Source: Hemerocallis citrina (Eukaryota; Streptophyta; Magnoliopsida; Asparagales; Asphodelaceae). Taken from it: a stretch of DNA of 64,000 nt. The position numbers and the translations under genes were made by a program. Under the pieces are notes generated by a model. That model worked only from the letters and a program-made list of their open reading frames with translations, had not been told where the DNA came from and searched no databases. The DNA is taken from NCBI GenBank assembly GCA_017893485.1, contig CM030362.1, positions 36,525,565-36,589,564 of the forward strand, in the 5' to 3' direction. Position 1 is the stretch's first letter; each line of letters opens with the position of its first letter. Of this stretch, positions 45,105 to 57,563 are shown one piece after another.

Positions 45105-45660
45105 GAATTTTTTGCCGTACTAGGCCAGTTTTTGAAAACATTTACGATTTTAAGCCACTTTCCAAACTATTAGCGCTCGTGGGCTACTCTCTACTACGTC
45201 AGCAACGGCCGCTATTCTCAATAGCGGCCTCTTCATTTCTGATGCCCCTACTGGGAATAACGACCCCTATTATAAATGTAATGTGATTTTTTAAAATCTG
45301 TCGCTATTCCCGTAAATTTTTTGATAATGAACACTTAACTGAGGTCGCTATTGGGAATAAAGACCTAGTATTACTGTGGTCGCTATCCCCAATAGCGGCC
45401 GCTAGTGGGACCCGACCTCTAATAAGGCCGCTATTCCCACTTTCTCTCTCCCTCTCTCTCTACACTTCGATTTCCCCTCTTCTTCGTTCCAAAACCCTAA
45501 TCTCCAATTCCTCCCCCAAATCATCAAACACTTCTGTAGCCCCCAAAGATTCCTAAAAAGGACTCGTCTCTCTTCATCTCTCCTCCAACTAGCGACCTTC
45601 ATCGACATTTGGAAATTTGGGAATTCCAAATCCGAAACCCTAGATAGGTATGCACAATAT
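45105..45660 (+). repeat. Left terminal inverted repeat of MULE copy 2
   Basis: The outer part has repeated short palindromes of the form GGCCGCTATTCTCAATAGCGGCC (about 45208-45230, 45380-45400). The inner part is a pyrimidine-rich leader with AAAACCCTAATCTCC and a donor-like AGATAG|GTATGC near 45645, so the repeat seems to contain the PMD promoter and 5' leader. Confidence 0.75.
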
Positions 45661-46413
45661 TTACTACTTGTTGTTTGATTCTTATTGTAGGTTACATTTA
45701 GTTGACTTCTTGTTGAAATAATGGGTTAAGATTGTGTATAATTCGTGCTTGAGAGTTGAATATTGCTAAATCCCATAGACTATCAAATTCAGGACTTATT
45801 ATGTATGCTTGTTACTTGTTACTTGTTATGACTGTTATATTGTTCACAATAGATAGTTAGTAAAGATAGCATCTTCTTTGTGGTGGTTATAGGCAAGGAG
45901 GAATGTTTGCAGTATACTTGTGATGCTTTTGGGTGTAATTGGGTGATTGTGATTTGATCATGGTTCTTCAATTTAGTTGTTGTATAATGTGAATCATCAT
46001 CAACATTACGGTTATGATTGTAATTTTATTCGTTGATATTGGAAATGTTAGAAGTATATCTTGTTATTAGAGAACTTATATATATTTACGATTATGTTTT
46101 GCAGTTGTAATCAACGAATAAATGGTTTGGACGAAGAATGTTGTAGCGGGTAGTAGACCCCAAGTAAGTAGTATTTTTATGTTTGGTTTAGATAATATAC
46201 TTGTTTCAATGCAGTGTTCACTAAACATTACTGTATTTTTGTAGGGTTCCGACGAAGGACCGAGTAATATTGGCTGTGGACATGAACGTCCATCGCGGGG
46301 TGTCCAAGGTGGGGGAGCTTCTTCGTCTGCTAGTGGTGCGCACGCCCCATCTTCTCATATTGCACCTGGTGGGCTCGGTCCTCATGATCCGACTTTATTG
46401 GCTATGCAGCATA

Positions 46414-47209
46414 TGTTGGCTGTTTGTTATCAAAACCCAAGATTCCCTCCTTTTCTTTTTAGTCCCACATCGGTTGGTGACAATGTCATGTGAGTGTATA
46501 TAATACAAACCACTCTTTATCCCCTTGTAGTCTAGTGTGGTGTGGAGAGAACCCGTGGGCCACACGCGCGCGCCGCCGCCGCCGCCCGGCCCGGTTCGGT
46601 TCGGTTCGGTTCGGTTCGGCGCGCGTAGTGGGCACGGGTGTGCCCGCCCGCATCTGCGGACACGAATGCCGATCCGAAATTGCTCTTCGGGTTCGGGTTG
46701 AGATCCAAAACTTATTTTTGCTGTTTATTTTTTTTTCTTTGACTAATTCTTCCTGAACGTTGGATCAATTTTCTCAGATCCGATTTTTCTGGCCTTCTTC
46801 TCTCCCAACGTTCACACGTTTGTGTGTATTTATATTCCAAAACCCTACCGTTTTGCTACTACTGAAAAATACCACATCTGATCCACAAAAACAATACTTT
46901 GCTTCGCTGCTTTCTCGATCCGCAACGCAGCAACGCGTTTCCCTTCACTGCTTCCGCTTCTCTTTCGTTTTTCGCCTTCGTTCTGGGCAAGGCTAAGTTC
47001 GGGTCATCTCTTGACGTTGTGTGCGACAGCGAGACGCCGGTGATACCGGGGGTTTTACCACTAGGAGCATCTGCGAAGCGTCTGCACATAAGACCGCGGA
47101 TCAACTCTTAGGGCAGTGCGTATCGCGCGACTTCCCCATAGGCCGGTAAATCCGTTTTATTTAATTTTGTTCCAACAGATTAAAAGGATTAGAGCCAATT
47201 TTTACAACA
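46414..47209 (+). repeat. 5' LTR of plus-strand copia element
   Basis: Contains a GGTTC pentanucleotide run of four to five units (about 46592-46617) that is shorter in the 3' LTR, plus TATATAATAC near 46496. Confidence 0.93.
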
Positions 47210-47214
47210 ATCTA

Positions 47215-47720
47215 AGAGTTGAAACGTACTGTTAATCTGATTAGTTTATCATATATTGTTAACTAAGACAGTCATCTTGTTAATCTAATGGGTTTAGCAT
47301 AAATTGTTAATTAACAACATCCATATTGTTAATCTGACTAGTTTAGCATATCTGATTAATTAAGAATTGTCGTATTGTTAATCTGATTAATTAAGAATAG
47401 TTGTATTGTTAATCTGATTAATTAAGAATAGTCGTATTGTTGATCTGATTAATTAAGAACAGCTGTATTGTTAATCTTATTAGTTTATCATATCTTGTTA
47501 ATTAAGAACAGCCTGATTGTTAATCAGATTAAATCAGTATTTATTGGTAATTAGCACATACATACTGTCAATCTGGTTAGTTACCACATTTAAACAAAAT
47601 TGCCTTTTGTTAATCTGTCAATTAAGCATATACATATTGATTAACTGATTAATTAGCACATATAAACATAATTGCTTATTGGTAATCTGTTAATTTAGTA
47701 CATTCTGTTAATTCACTTCA
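47215..47720 (+). repeat. Degenerate tandem repeats in copia leader
   Basis: About ten to twelve imperfect copies of ATTGTTAATCTGATTAATTA plus AGAATAGTYGT-like sequence, spaced 35-50 bp, fill the untranslated leader between the 5' LTR and Gag. No coding function. The leader continues non-coding to 48449. Confidence 0.8.
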
Positions 47721-48449
47721 TTATTAAATATTGTAAGGGCTAAATAAATAAATAAATTATTAGTGAAATCCGAAGCTTTAATACTATCTTCGTTAATCAC
47801 AATTTCGAGACAGATAAATAAATTTTGTTGCATCACTATAGATTTCCACACTGTAGAAAATCTATAGCTTTAAAATCCTTACATTATTAACTTATTGTTA
47901 AATCACAAAATTTGTTGGCACCAAATTTGTGTTATTAGATTCACTTTAATATTCTCAAAGTCTTGAATACTTCTTGTTGTACATTTGTTTTATTAACTTG
48001 CAATGTGCTAGTATAATTAAGTGTCTTGTTATAGTGTGAATAGCATTACCACCTGCATAACAATATCAAGACGATTATTAGCTATGGTGCTAGATATTTC
48101 TTAGTATCCTTTAAACATTTAGATAAAGGAATAGTTATTGATTTTGCAAATTCCTTAAAAGAAATCTAAAGGTCTTAAAAGGAAAGATAAACTTGGGAAC
48201 AAGCCTAAAGGGTCCTTCTGTCAACCGGGTGTAAACAGCCTTAAGCGACATGGTATTTAAGCGTCTTCGGACCACCGCTAGCTGGGAACCGACTCCTACA
48301 GCTAACCCAAGTTAATCAGAACTTGATAGACTAAGATTTGTTTAGAATGATTAGCAAAATCATTAAACTATTGTCTAGAACCCGCGATACCTTTATTGAG
48401 TAGCTACAGTATTATTTCTGCAGCCTTTAGACTATTATACTTCTAAATC

Positions 48450-51400
48450 ATGACTGGGAAAGAAGAGACCGCTTCTGCAAAGCCGGCCAAGTTTGATGGC
48501 ACCCATTTTAAAAGGTGGCAGAGTCAGATGAAATTCTGGCTCACCACCTTAGGACTCCTTTCTGCAATTGATAGATCCACACCCAACACGACTGAGTCTG
48601 ACAATTTTGAGTCCACCAAAGAAGTTTCTGAATCCACTTTTTCATCTCAACCTCCTAAGGAATCCGCTAGTTCCCAAAAACCAAAAAACCCCTAAGGAAA
48701 TAGACTTCCATTGTTTTCATCGAATTCTAAGCGCCTTATCTGACTCCCTTTATGACATATTCTTTGAATATAAAAATGCTAAAGAACTTTGGGATGCTTT
48801 AGACGATGAATATGGTTGTGATGATGCTGGAATTGAAAGATTCAATTCTTCAGCTTTCAATAGGTATTTCATGGTAGAAAACAAACCGATGAATGACCAA
48901 ATCCATGAATTCCAAGAATATGTGAGGCATATTCAAGCAAAAGGAACAACCTTTTCTACTGAATATAAGATAGCTTGCCTAATAGACAAACTCCTTCCTT
49001 CTTGGTCTGATGTCAAGAAGGAACTCACTCATACTCAAGGTGAGCTTACCTTTGCCCAAGTCCTAAAGAAGATTAGAACAGAAGAACAACTTAGGCTTAG
49101 GTCAAACCCTAAAAATGAGTCTAAAGCAAAGGTAAACCTTGTAGTGTCAAACCAAGGCAAATCCAAACCTAATAATCCTCACCAACCTAAGAAAACCTCC
49201 TTCAAGAAAAAGAACTTTCAGCCTCATCACCAGAATCACCAAAACCACCAAAACCGCCAACACCAGCAAAACCACAGGACTAGAAACTTCGGTCAGATTC
49301 AGGACCAACAAAAGTTTTGTTTGGTGTGTGGAAGAACAAATCATCTATCCTTCAATTGCTTTCATAGGAAGAAGGAACCAATGAAGACTCCTTATAAGGG
49401 AAAAGGCTCTACTAAACCAGAAGCCAACATGATTCTAAATGGATCTTCTAGTTCCTTTAGGTCAGTGTCTTTCCAACCATCTGTTAATATTTCTTACCAT
49501 TCTGATGACTGGTGGTTGGATTCTGGAGCTAATGTTCATGTTTCATTTGATCGCTCCTGTTTTTCAAACTATCAGGAATCATGTGGAGGAGGCATAACCC
49601 TAGGAGATGGATCAACGGCACAGATTGTAGGAAGAGGAAGAATAGACCTGAAGATGACATCAGGGAAAAATCTAGCTCTTCATGATGTACTTCATGTGCC
49701 GTCAGTTAGGAGAAATTTAGTTAGTGGTTCCCTTCTTGTAGCGTCAGGTTTCAAAATTGTAATGGAAGCAAATAAAATTGTATTTTCTAAGAATGAATCT
49801 TTTATTGGGAAAGGATATGTAAAGGATGGTCTTTTCATTCTCAACACTATAAATTAAATATCTGATCCTTCTCCTGTTGTTTCAAATATAGAATCTTCCA
49901 ATGTTTGGCATGGTAGACTAGGTCATGTGAATCTGGGTTCTCTTAGAAGAATGATGAACTTAGATCTTATTCCCAAGTCTCCTGTAGATAATAAACACAA
50001 ATGTGAAATTTGTGTTCAAGCCAAACATTCTAGACTACCTTTCAAATCTATAGAGAGGAATTCTGATCCTCTAGAACTAGTTCATAGTGATGTTTGTGAC
50101 TAAAATAGGGTTTTGACCCGAGGCGGTAGGAAATACTTTGTCACTTTTATAGATGACTTTTCTAAGTATTGCTATACCTACCTTCTCAAAACCAAAGATG
50201 AAGTTCTAGATAGATTTAAGGTTTTCAAATCCGAAGCTGAGAACCAATTAGAGAAAAAGATTAAGATCCTTAGATCTGATCGTGGCGGAGAGTATACCTC
50301 AAATGAAATGACTAACTTCTGTGAAGAACACGGAATAATTCATGAGGTGACTGCTCCTTACTCACCACAGTCTAACGGAGTTGCTGAAAGAAAGAATCGA
50401 ACTCTGTTAGACATGGTGAATGCCATGCTTCTCAGCTCAGGAGCTCCTGATAACTTGTGGGGAGAAGCCTTATTGACAGCCTGTTACATCCTAAACAGGA
50501 TCCCTAGTAAGTCAAAGGATAAAACTCCTTATGAATTATGGAAAGGCAGAACGCCTAGAGTCCATTACCTTAAGGTCTGGGGATGTCTAGCAAAAGTAGG
50601 AATCCCTGAACCTAAAAAGAGAAAGATTGGACCTAAGACTGTAGATGCTGTGTTCATAGGATATGCCTTAGATAGCAATGCCAATAGATTTTTAGTGACT
50701 CATTCTGAAGTAAAGGAAATCTCTAATAATACCATCATAGAAGCTAGAGATGCAGTTTACTTTGAGAATATATTCCCTTTTAAAGATAGAATTTCTTCCA
50801 ACCCCTCCAATCATTCCCTGCCTCCTTCTACCAGTTCCCATTCTCAACCTTCTAGCTCTCAACCTAATCAAGACTCAGAACCTAGAAGGAGCAAAAGAGG
50901 TAGGATTGAAAGAAATTTAGGAGAAGATTTCTTCACTTATTTGATAGAGGGTGATCCCTCAACTTACGAAGAAGCTATATCTTCTCCTGATGCACCTTTC
51001 TGGAAAGAAGCCATCAACAATGAGTACAACTCGATTATGGAGAACAGTACTTGGCATTTAGCAGACCTGCCTTTAGGTAGTAAAACCATAGGTTGCAAGT
51101 GGATCTTCAAAAAGAAACTTAGAGCTGACGGTTCAATAGAAAAATACAAAGCTAGATTAGTAGCCAAAGGTTTCACCCAGAAAAAGGGATTAGATTATTT
51201 TGACACCTACTCTCCTGTAGCTAGGATTGCCTCTATTAGAACTCTTCTAGCTTTAGCATCCACTCATGACTTGATAATTCATCAAATGGATGTAAAGACA
51301 GCCTTTTTGAATGGAGACCTAGAGGAAGAAATCTACATGGAGCAACCTGAAGGTTTTATTGCTAAGGGTCAAGAAAAGAAAGTTTGCAGGTTAGTAAAAT

Positions 51401-52488
51401 CTCTTTATGGCCTAAAGCAAGCTCCCAAGCAATGGCACAGCAAATTTGATAAAGTGATTTTAGAATATGGCTTCTTACCAAATGAGTATGATAAATGTAT
51501 ATACTCTAAAAACACTGATGGAAGTTGTGTCATTATATGCTTGTATGTAGATGATATCCTTATTTTAGGACCAACACTTGAGTTAATAAATAACACTAAA
51601 GATTATTTATCTAGCATGTTTGATATGAAAGATCTAGGAGTAGCTAACCTGATTCTAGGAATGCAAGTATCCAAATCCAAGGAGGGTTATACTCTCTCCT
51701 TAGTACATTCTATTGAGAAAATGCTAAGAAAATTTGAGTACTTTGATAAGACACCTGCTCGTACTCCTTTTGACAGTAGTATCATTCTCAAGAAGAATGA
51801 AGGTTCACTTGTAGAACAACATAGATACTCTCAAATGATAGGTTCTCTTATGTATATATCAAATAGAACTAGACCTGATATTGCATTTGCTGTTGGGAGA
51901 CTTAGTAGATATACTAGCAACCCAAACCGGTCACATTGGTCAGCATTAGAAAGAGTATTTAGATATCTTAAGGGTACTATAGATTACAAACTTCATTATT
52001 CTAGACACCCTGATATCATAGAAGGTTACTCAGATGCAAACTGGGTAACTGACTCATATGATGTGAAATCCACAACTGGATATGTCTTTACCTTAGGAGG
52101 TGCTGCAATCTCCTGGAGTTCATGTAAACAAACCATCATAGCTAGAAGTACTATGGATTCTGAAATGATAGCTTTGGATACTACTTGTACAGAAGCTGAA
52201 TGGCTAAGAAATTTGATGATGCATATACCTGTTACTAATATTCCTGCTCCTCCTATTTCCATAAACTGTGATAATAAATCTGTTATAGAACTACTAAAGC
52301 ATGATTCTGTGAATGCTAAGATGAACAGGCACCTGCAGCTGCGCTTCAAGTCAATCAAGAGCCTATTAGGCAAATATGTGGTTCTTGACTATATAAAGTC
52401 AGAAAAGAACCTTGCAGACCACTTAACAAAGGGTCTGTCTAAGACGTTGATCCTAGAATCATCGAGGGGGATGGGGTTAAGCCCATAA
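48450..52488 (+). pseudogene. Copia Gag-Pol polyprotein, nearly intact
   Basis: Gag starts at ATG 48450 (MTGKEETASAKPAKFDG, FKRWQSQMKFWLTTLGL) and shifts frame near 48690. It continues in the frame ending at 49857: ELWDALDDEYGCDDAG, zinc knuckle CLVCGRTNHLSFNC and a protease with an intact DSGA site (WWLDSGANVHVSF). In-frame TAA stops follow at 49855-49857 and 50101-50103, on either side of the GAG-pre-integrase part (VWHGRLGHVN). The remaining 791-residue frame (50113-52488) is open: integrase core ([31 protein letters not shown]), reverse transcriptase ([13 protein letters not shown], catalytic [11 protein letters not shown] near residue 478) and RNase H ([32 protein letters not shown]). 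Three point-like lesions separate it from an intact polyprotein. Confidence 0.9.
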
Positions 52489-53109
52489 GTAAGTCACCAG
52501 CAGTGGCAACCCAACCGAGTCTGACTGGAGATCCCAAGAAGCCGGTTCAATGGGTAGAAACAAGCTGGACTTCGGTGACTATTATGGAACACTGACTCAG
52601 AGATTAAATTCTCATTAATTAATGCCCAGGTGGCTGTACGAGGTTGTACAATGATATCCCATCCCTATGGTGACAGTGTTCCTGTGTGATCTGGTTAGGA
52701 TGAGTTCTAAACTCTTAATAGGTCCAAACATTATTATGTAGGGTTGACTCCGATCACCAACCCTTTGAGGACTTACCTATATGAGAGGTCGTGAAGGCCG
52801 CGACTATGGGACAGGGCGATCCCAGACAACTCTCATGAATATGGAAAAGTGCGCATGGCCATTCAAAAGCGCCACCCGATAGACCCAAGAACCTCTAGCG
52901 TACTATGTGTGCTATTTTCTGAATCTGAGTCAAGAAGTCTGATTCAAGGCGTAGTCCATCAAGCACTTCTTCAGACAAAGACAATAGTCACTACGTGAGA
53001 TTCAAGGCTGTAGTCCATCTCATCTATGCATAGTATACTCTTGCCCAGAACTTCTATATCATTACTCTTTTGTTATCACTGCCTTTGAATCTTGGTTTTG
53101 GGGGGGGAT
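52489..53109 (+). other. Copia 3' untranslated region with polypurine tract
   Basis: Non-coding spacer between the pol stop and the 3' LTR, ending in a G8 polypurine tract used to prime plus-strand DNA. No extra gene (such as an env-like frame) is visible. Confidence 0.6.
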
Positions 53110-53891
53110 TGTTGGCTGTTTGTTATCAAAACCCAAGATTCCCTCCTTTTCTTTTTAGTCCCACATCGGTTGGTGACAATGTCATGTGAGTGTATATAAT
53201 ACAAACCACTCTTTATCCCCTTGTAGTCTAGTGTGGTGTGGAGAGAACCCGTGGGCCACACGCGCGCGCCGCTGCCGCCGCTCGGCCCGGTTCGGTTCGG
53301 CGTGCGTAGTGGGCACGGGTGTGCGCGCCCGCATCTGCGGACACGAATGCCGATCCGAAATTGCTCTTCGAGTTCGGGTTGAGATCCAAAACTTATTTTT
53401 GCTGTTTATTTTTTTTTTCTTTGACTAATTCTTCCTGAACGTTGGATCAGTTTTCTCAGATCCGATTTTTCTGGCCTTCTTCTCTCCCAACGTTCACACG
53501 TTTGTGTGTATTTATATTCCAAAACCCTACCGTTTTGCTACTACTGAAAAATACCACATCTGATCCACAAAAACAATACTTTGCTTCGCTGCTTTCTCGA
53601 TCCGCAATGCAGCAACGCGTTTCTCTTCACTGCTTCCGCTTCTCTTTCGTTTTTCGCCTTCGTTCTGGGCAAGGCTAAGTTCGGGTCATCTCTCGACGTT
53701 GTGTGCGACAGCGAGACGCCGGTGATACCGGGGGTTTTACCACTAGGAGCATCTGCGAAGCGTCTGCACATAAGACCGCGGATCAACTCTTAGGGCAGTG
53801 CGTATCGCGCGACTTCCCCATAGGCCGGTAAATCCGTTTTATTTAATTTTGTTCCAACAGATTAAAAGGATTAGAGCCAATTTTTACAACA
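53110..53891 (+). repeat. 3' LTR of plus-strand copia element
   Basis: Near-identical to 46414-47209 apart from a contracted GGTTC run and a few substitutions. Confidence 0.93.
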
Positions 53892-54697
53892 GCATACACT
53901 AGATCACAGCGGGTATGGGATGATACAGCCAGGGAGTGCAGTTTCCGTACGCATGAGATCTTGCCAATGCATCCAATGACACACGAGCTGTTAGTGGAGG
54001 CCGGTTTCTATGGACTTGGTTTGATAGGGAAGATGAAACTCGATCGCCATCTACTTACAGCGGTACTCGAGCGTTGGAGGCCGGAGACCCATTCTTTCCA
54101 TTTCCCCGTTGGAGAGATGACTATGACGCTTCAGGATATCGCGGTTATCTCTGGACTTCCAATTGATGGTTTCACCGTCACAGGTACAATGGCGTTTAAT
54201 AAGGAGATGCTTGTGGCAAATTTTCTTGGTGTCAAGGCAAATGAGACTACATTCAATGGTGTGTTATCCAGTTAAGTTGGCTGAAGAATACATTCAAGAA
54301 TTTCTTAAACAATGAATCACCGGAGTATCATGTAGAGTGCCACACCCGAGTAGATGACTGTATTTGGAGGTGTTCTTTTCCCCAACTCGACAGGAGATGT
54401 CGTGCCTCTCATGTACGTACCACTGACAGGAGACTTGAAATGTACAGGAGATGTCGTGCCTCTCTTGGAGATTTTATATTATATTATTTAATGGATCCAT
54501 GTTTGAAATGAATATTTAAACTGTGGCGTGAAAAACATTCCCGAATGTGTGCTAATCCTCAAAATTCACAATATTATTCACAATATTATTACAAGAGAAA
54601 GTAGATGTAATATAAATCAATACTCATGATTTCATTTCAAGTATCACATCCCATACTACATTTAAAATTTTTGTATAGGACCTCTAAATCACACTAA

Positions 54698-55029
54698 TCT
54701 ATCTATATAATATATTTAATGGATCCATGTCTAAAATAACTGGTATATGTGTGGGGTTCATACAAATCCAACGCAAACTAAGCCATATACAAAATTTATA
54801 AAACTCCTTCTTCACCTCAAGTCCGCACAAGCACAATATATGATACAGAAGGTATATTTTATGACACGCTTATTGCCAACGGTGCAAAAGCAAGTTCCTA
54901 TATGAAAATGGACCATACAAGTTTGTATAGGTGTCTACATATATAATAATTTAAATCAGTGTACATTTCTTGATAAAAGTAGAGTTATATCCATGAAGCC
55001 GTAGGCACGTGGTCACGGGACTACGTAGA
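54698..55029 (+). mobile_element. Decayed Helitron-like element in MULE copy 2
   Basis: Begins TCTATCTATATAAT after an A and near its end has GCCGTAGGCACGTGGTCACGGGACTACGTAG. This is close to the 3' end of the intact Helitron at 42196-42658 (GCCGTAGGCACGTG..CTAG), but the hairpin and terminal CTAG are altered. Confidence 0.45.
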
Positions 55030-55264
55030 ATATATTTAATTGTAGTACACATGATCACATCCCATTAACAAGAGAGTTCACAACATGCCAAACTAACACC
55101 ATTCACCTCCCATTAACCAGAAATAGTTGAATATACATCTATCACAATATTTAAGTTCCAGTATAACAATCATAATATGAGTTTCAACAACATTCCTGAA
55201 TCAATCAATCAATAAACATTCATCAATCAATCAATCAATAAACATTCATCAATCAATCACAATT

Positions 55265-55818
55265 GCAAGATACTAGGCGTACCTCTTTAGGGTTTCCAAA
55301 TTGGGGATTGTTGAAATATGTAGTGAGGAGATAGGTCGGGTAGAGATGAAGTGTGAGGAGAGAAATGGGGTGGAGATGAATGTAACTCGAATTAATGGGT
55401 TTTGGGGGGAGAAATTAGGGGTTAGGGTTTTGAGAGATAGAGAAGAAGAAAAAGGAAATAAGAGAGAGAGATGGAGAGAGACAGTGGGGACGCGTTGAGT
55501 CTTAAAAGCGATTGGGCTCACTTGAGGACGCTATTGGGAACAGCGACCTCGGTTAGACGAGGTCGCTATTGCCAATAACGACCTCAGTTACACGAAGTCG
55601 TTTGCCAATTTTACAAATCCCTCTCTAAAATCTGCTAAGTGTGGAAGAATGAGTACAATGTGTTGGTCGCTATTCCCATTAGCGATTTCGTAGATGAAGA
55701 TGCCGCTATTCCCAATAGCGGCTACTGCTAACGTGGCGCTGGCTAACCCACAAACGCTTGGGAAGTAGCCTAAAATCACAAATATTTTCAAAAAGTGGCC
55801 TGGTACGGCAAAAAATTC
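55265..55818 (-). repeat. Right terminal inverted repeat of MULE copy 2
   Basis: Inverse of 45105-45660 including the AATAGCGGC-type palindromes, the CCCTAA leader and the donor-like AGAG|GTACGC (on -). It ends GTACGGCAAAAAATTC. Confidence 0.75.
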
Positions 55819-55825
55819 CCAAATT

Positions 55826-57178
55826 TAAAGGGATAGATACTAAGTTTAATTAATCAAATTTACTTGGAGTATATGATTGAAGTAACCATGGTTGGTGACC
55901 TATCGCCATCGGGACACTTTCAATTCCCTTATGCATCGTTCAACATGTTATATTATATTCTTGCTTGACTTCTTTATCAGTCCTTTTAGCAACACGAAAG
56001 CCAATTTCTATTGAATCAATAAAATAATGAAAAGACGTAGATTATGCCATATTCTTTTTTGATGAGAACGGATAGAGTCTAATGACTCCAGCCACACCAA
56101 AATGAATCTATAGATTATGCCATATTCAAAAGCTAAGCTCTTCCTTCCGCTCTTTTCATGAAGAACATTGATCAATCAATAAAATAGTTCTTTACGCGAT
56201 GCTTGGAAATCAATCAGCATGCAAAGATATCATATTTTCTCATCACCGGTCTAAATAGATATCATCCACAAGATCTTTTCGACCATCTCAAACATTTCAA
56301 TAACTTTCACCACATTCAGATGCGAAAAATTCAAATTGCCTCCGCACAATAATCCCTGCTGCACTCTATTATAGTAGTTACCTTCGTGCTCATATAATCA
56401 GCAAGAAGAACCTGCAGCTTAGCTTGGGAACATAACAGTGGCAGCATACGCACAAAACAAATCTCAATACGCAATATAAAGATCACTCCAGAATTTCTCA
56501 AAGCACAACTACATGTATTAGTTTATCTGTAGAAAGTGTTGTACTTGACATCTTCTGCAATTTGTGTAAGGTTCAACAAAAATATATGATGGTAAAGTCA
56601 ACTGATACAAAGCTAAAAGGGTCTTCATGATCCATAAACTAAGCACCTTCTCCAACTGGTAAGGTCCATCAGCTATAAGATACTCTGCACATTATGCTGT
56701 ACCTGCAAAATGGTGAAAACGAAGAATGAGATTTAAGCTCACCAAGTTATATACATGTAGAAGCCGGTTAGACAAGTTCAGTACACCAATTTGTTATTTT
56801 CAAATACGAAAGCACAACTACCCTTTCTTTTTAGCAGAACAAGCAACAAGTCATGAAGGTATTTTGATAATGTGACACAAAAATCTATCTCCGAAAAAAT
56901 CAAGAATTAGATGCCTGTTTTTTGTCAAATAAAGTGTCTAAATATATATTAAAAATATGAACACGGTTTTCTTAGCAGGTGCATTACGGATCAGATGTCG
57001 GATATTTGGAATACACGGATGATTTTGGGAAATAGTAATCAAACTCATTCCCCACTTTGGGCGGACTTATTATCTCCAAACATACCTCCTATTTTTTAAG
57101 GTATGCAGGGTCAGGTCAAACCTTATCCAATGCAAAGCCCTAAATGCAGCCTAGGTGCACAACTTCTAGTCTGCGACC
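55826..57178. other. Intergenic, no recognised gene
   Basis: AT-rich sequence without a coding signal. 56650-56700 reads on the - strand like an exon with acceptor (TTTTGCAG before GTACAGCATAATG) and might be a 3' UTR exon of the ASI1-like gene, but this is weak. Confidence 0.35.
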
Positions 57179-57186
57179 CTGGAATG

Positions 57187-57555
57187 CAGGGGCGGATCTA
57201 GCTACACCTTAAGATGGGCAATTGCCCACCTTAAGGTTTGACTGCGAGCAGAAAGAGTAGTGTTAACTTGGGTAAAATTTAATTAATCACACTCATTTGC
57301 CAACCTTAAATCTATTAGTCTAGAGACAAGTATAGATGTCTCTCATTTCTTTCCTAGTATATAAGCTTAGATTAATTATTTGACTATTTTTTATTAGCTT
57401 CAAGTGTTTCTCTAATGAAATAGGATAGTATTTCTTGAAATTACTTGTACTTCACTTTTGGGCTTCTCCTCCATCACTTATATGTATATGTACGATAACT
57501 AAACTTATTACTTAATTTTTGCCCACCTTGAAAAAGTTTTCTGGCTCTGCCACTG
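57187..57555. mobile_element. hAT MITE (Tip100-like ends), 369 bp, 8-bp TSD
   Basis: The left end CAGGGGCGGATCTAG and the right end (reverse complement CAGTGGCAGAGCCAGAAA) are imperfect inverted repeats with subterminal GGGCAA..TTGCCCACCTTAAGG. The 8-bp duplication ctggaatg is exact at 57179-57186 and 57556-57563. No transposase. Confidence 0.88.
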
Positions 57556-57563
57556 CTGGAATG

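Larger units (their letters stand above)
46414..53891 (+). mobile_element. Ty1/copia retrotransposon in MULE PMD gene, TSD gcata
   Basis: LTRs of 796 bp (46414-47209) and 782 bp (53110-53891) with TGTTGG..CAACA ends, flanked by gcata at 46409-46413 and 53892-53896. A polypurine tract TTTTGGGGGGGGAT (about 53096-53109) precedes the 3' LTR. The primer site right after the 5' LTR (ATCTAAGAGTTGAAACG) is not the initiator-Met type. Gag-Pol is nearly open with three lesions. The LTR structure and long open pol suggest a young insertion. Confidence 0.93.
46122..54465 (+). pseudogene. PMD gene of MULE copy 2, disrupted
   Basis: The first exon 46122-46163 (MVWTKNVVAGSRPQ, donor GTAAGT) and second exon from 46245 (GSDEGPSNIGCG) match the exon plan of the PMD gene at 19442-21673. 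Coding stops at the copia insertion (46413) within LLAMQH and resumes after the target duplication near 53905 with RSQRVWDDTAREC, GFYGLGLIGKMKLDRHLL and TMTLQDIAVISGLPIDG. A 2-bp discrepancy lies near 53900, stops follow from about 54270, and the last recognisable part (VFGGVLFPNSTGDVVPLM) ends near 54465. The C-terminal two thirds are lost. Confidence 0.75.
45105..55818 (+). mobile_element. Mutator-like element with PMD gene (copy 2), split by a copia element
   Basis: Long terminal inverted repeats of about 550 bp (45105-45660 and 55265-55818) begin GAATTTTTTGCCGTACTAGG and its inverse. Flanks share ccaaatt (45098-45104 and 55819-55825), most of a 9-bp MULE duplication. Without the 7.5-kb copia insertion the element is about 3.2 kb. 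The only gene is a PMD pseudogene. No transposase found. The 3' half also contains a Helitron-like piece. Confidence 0.75.
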
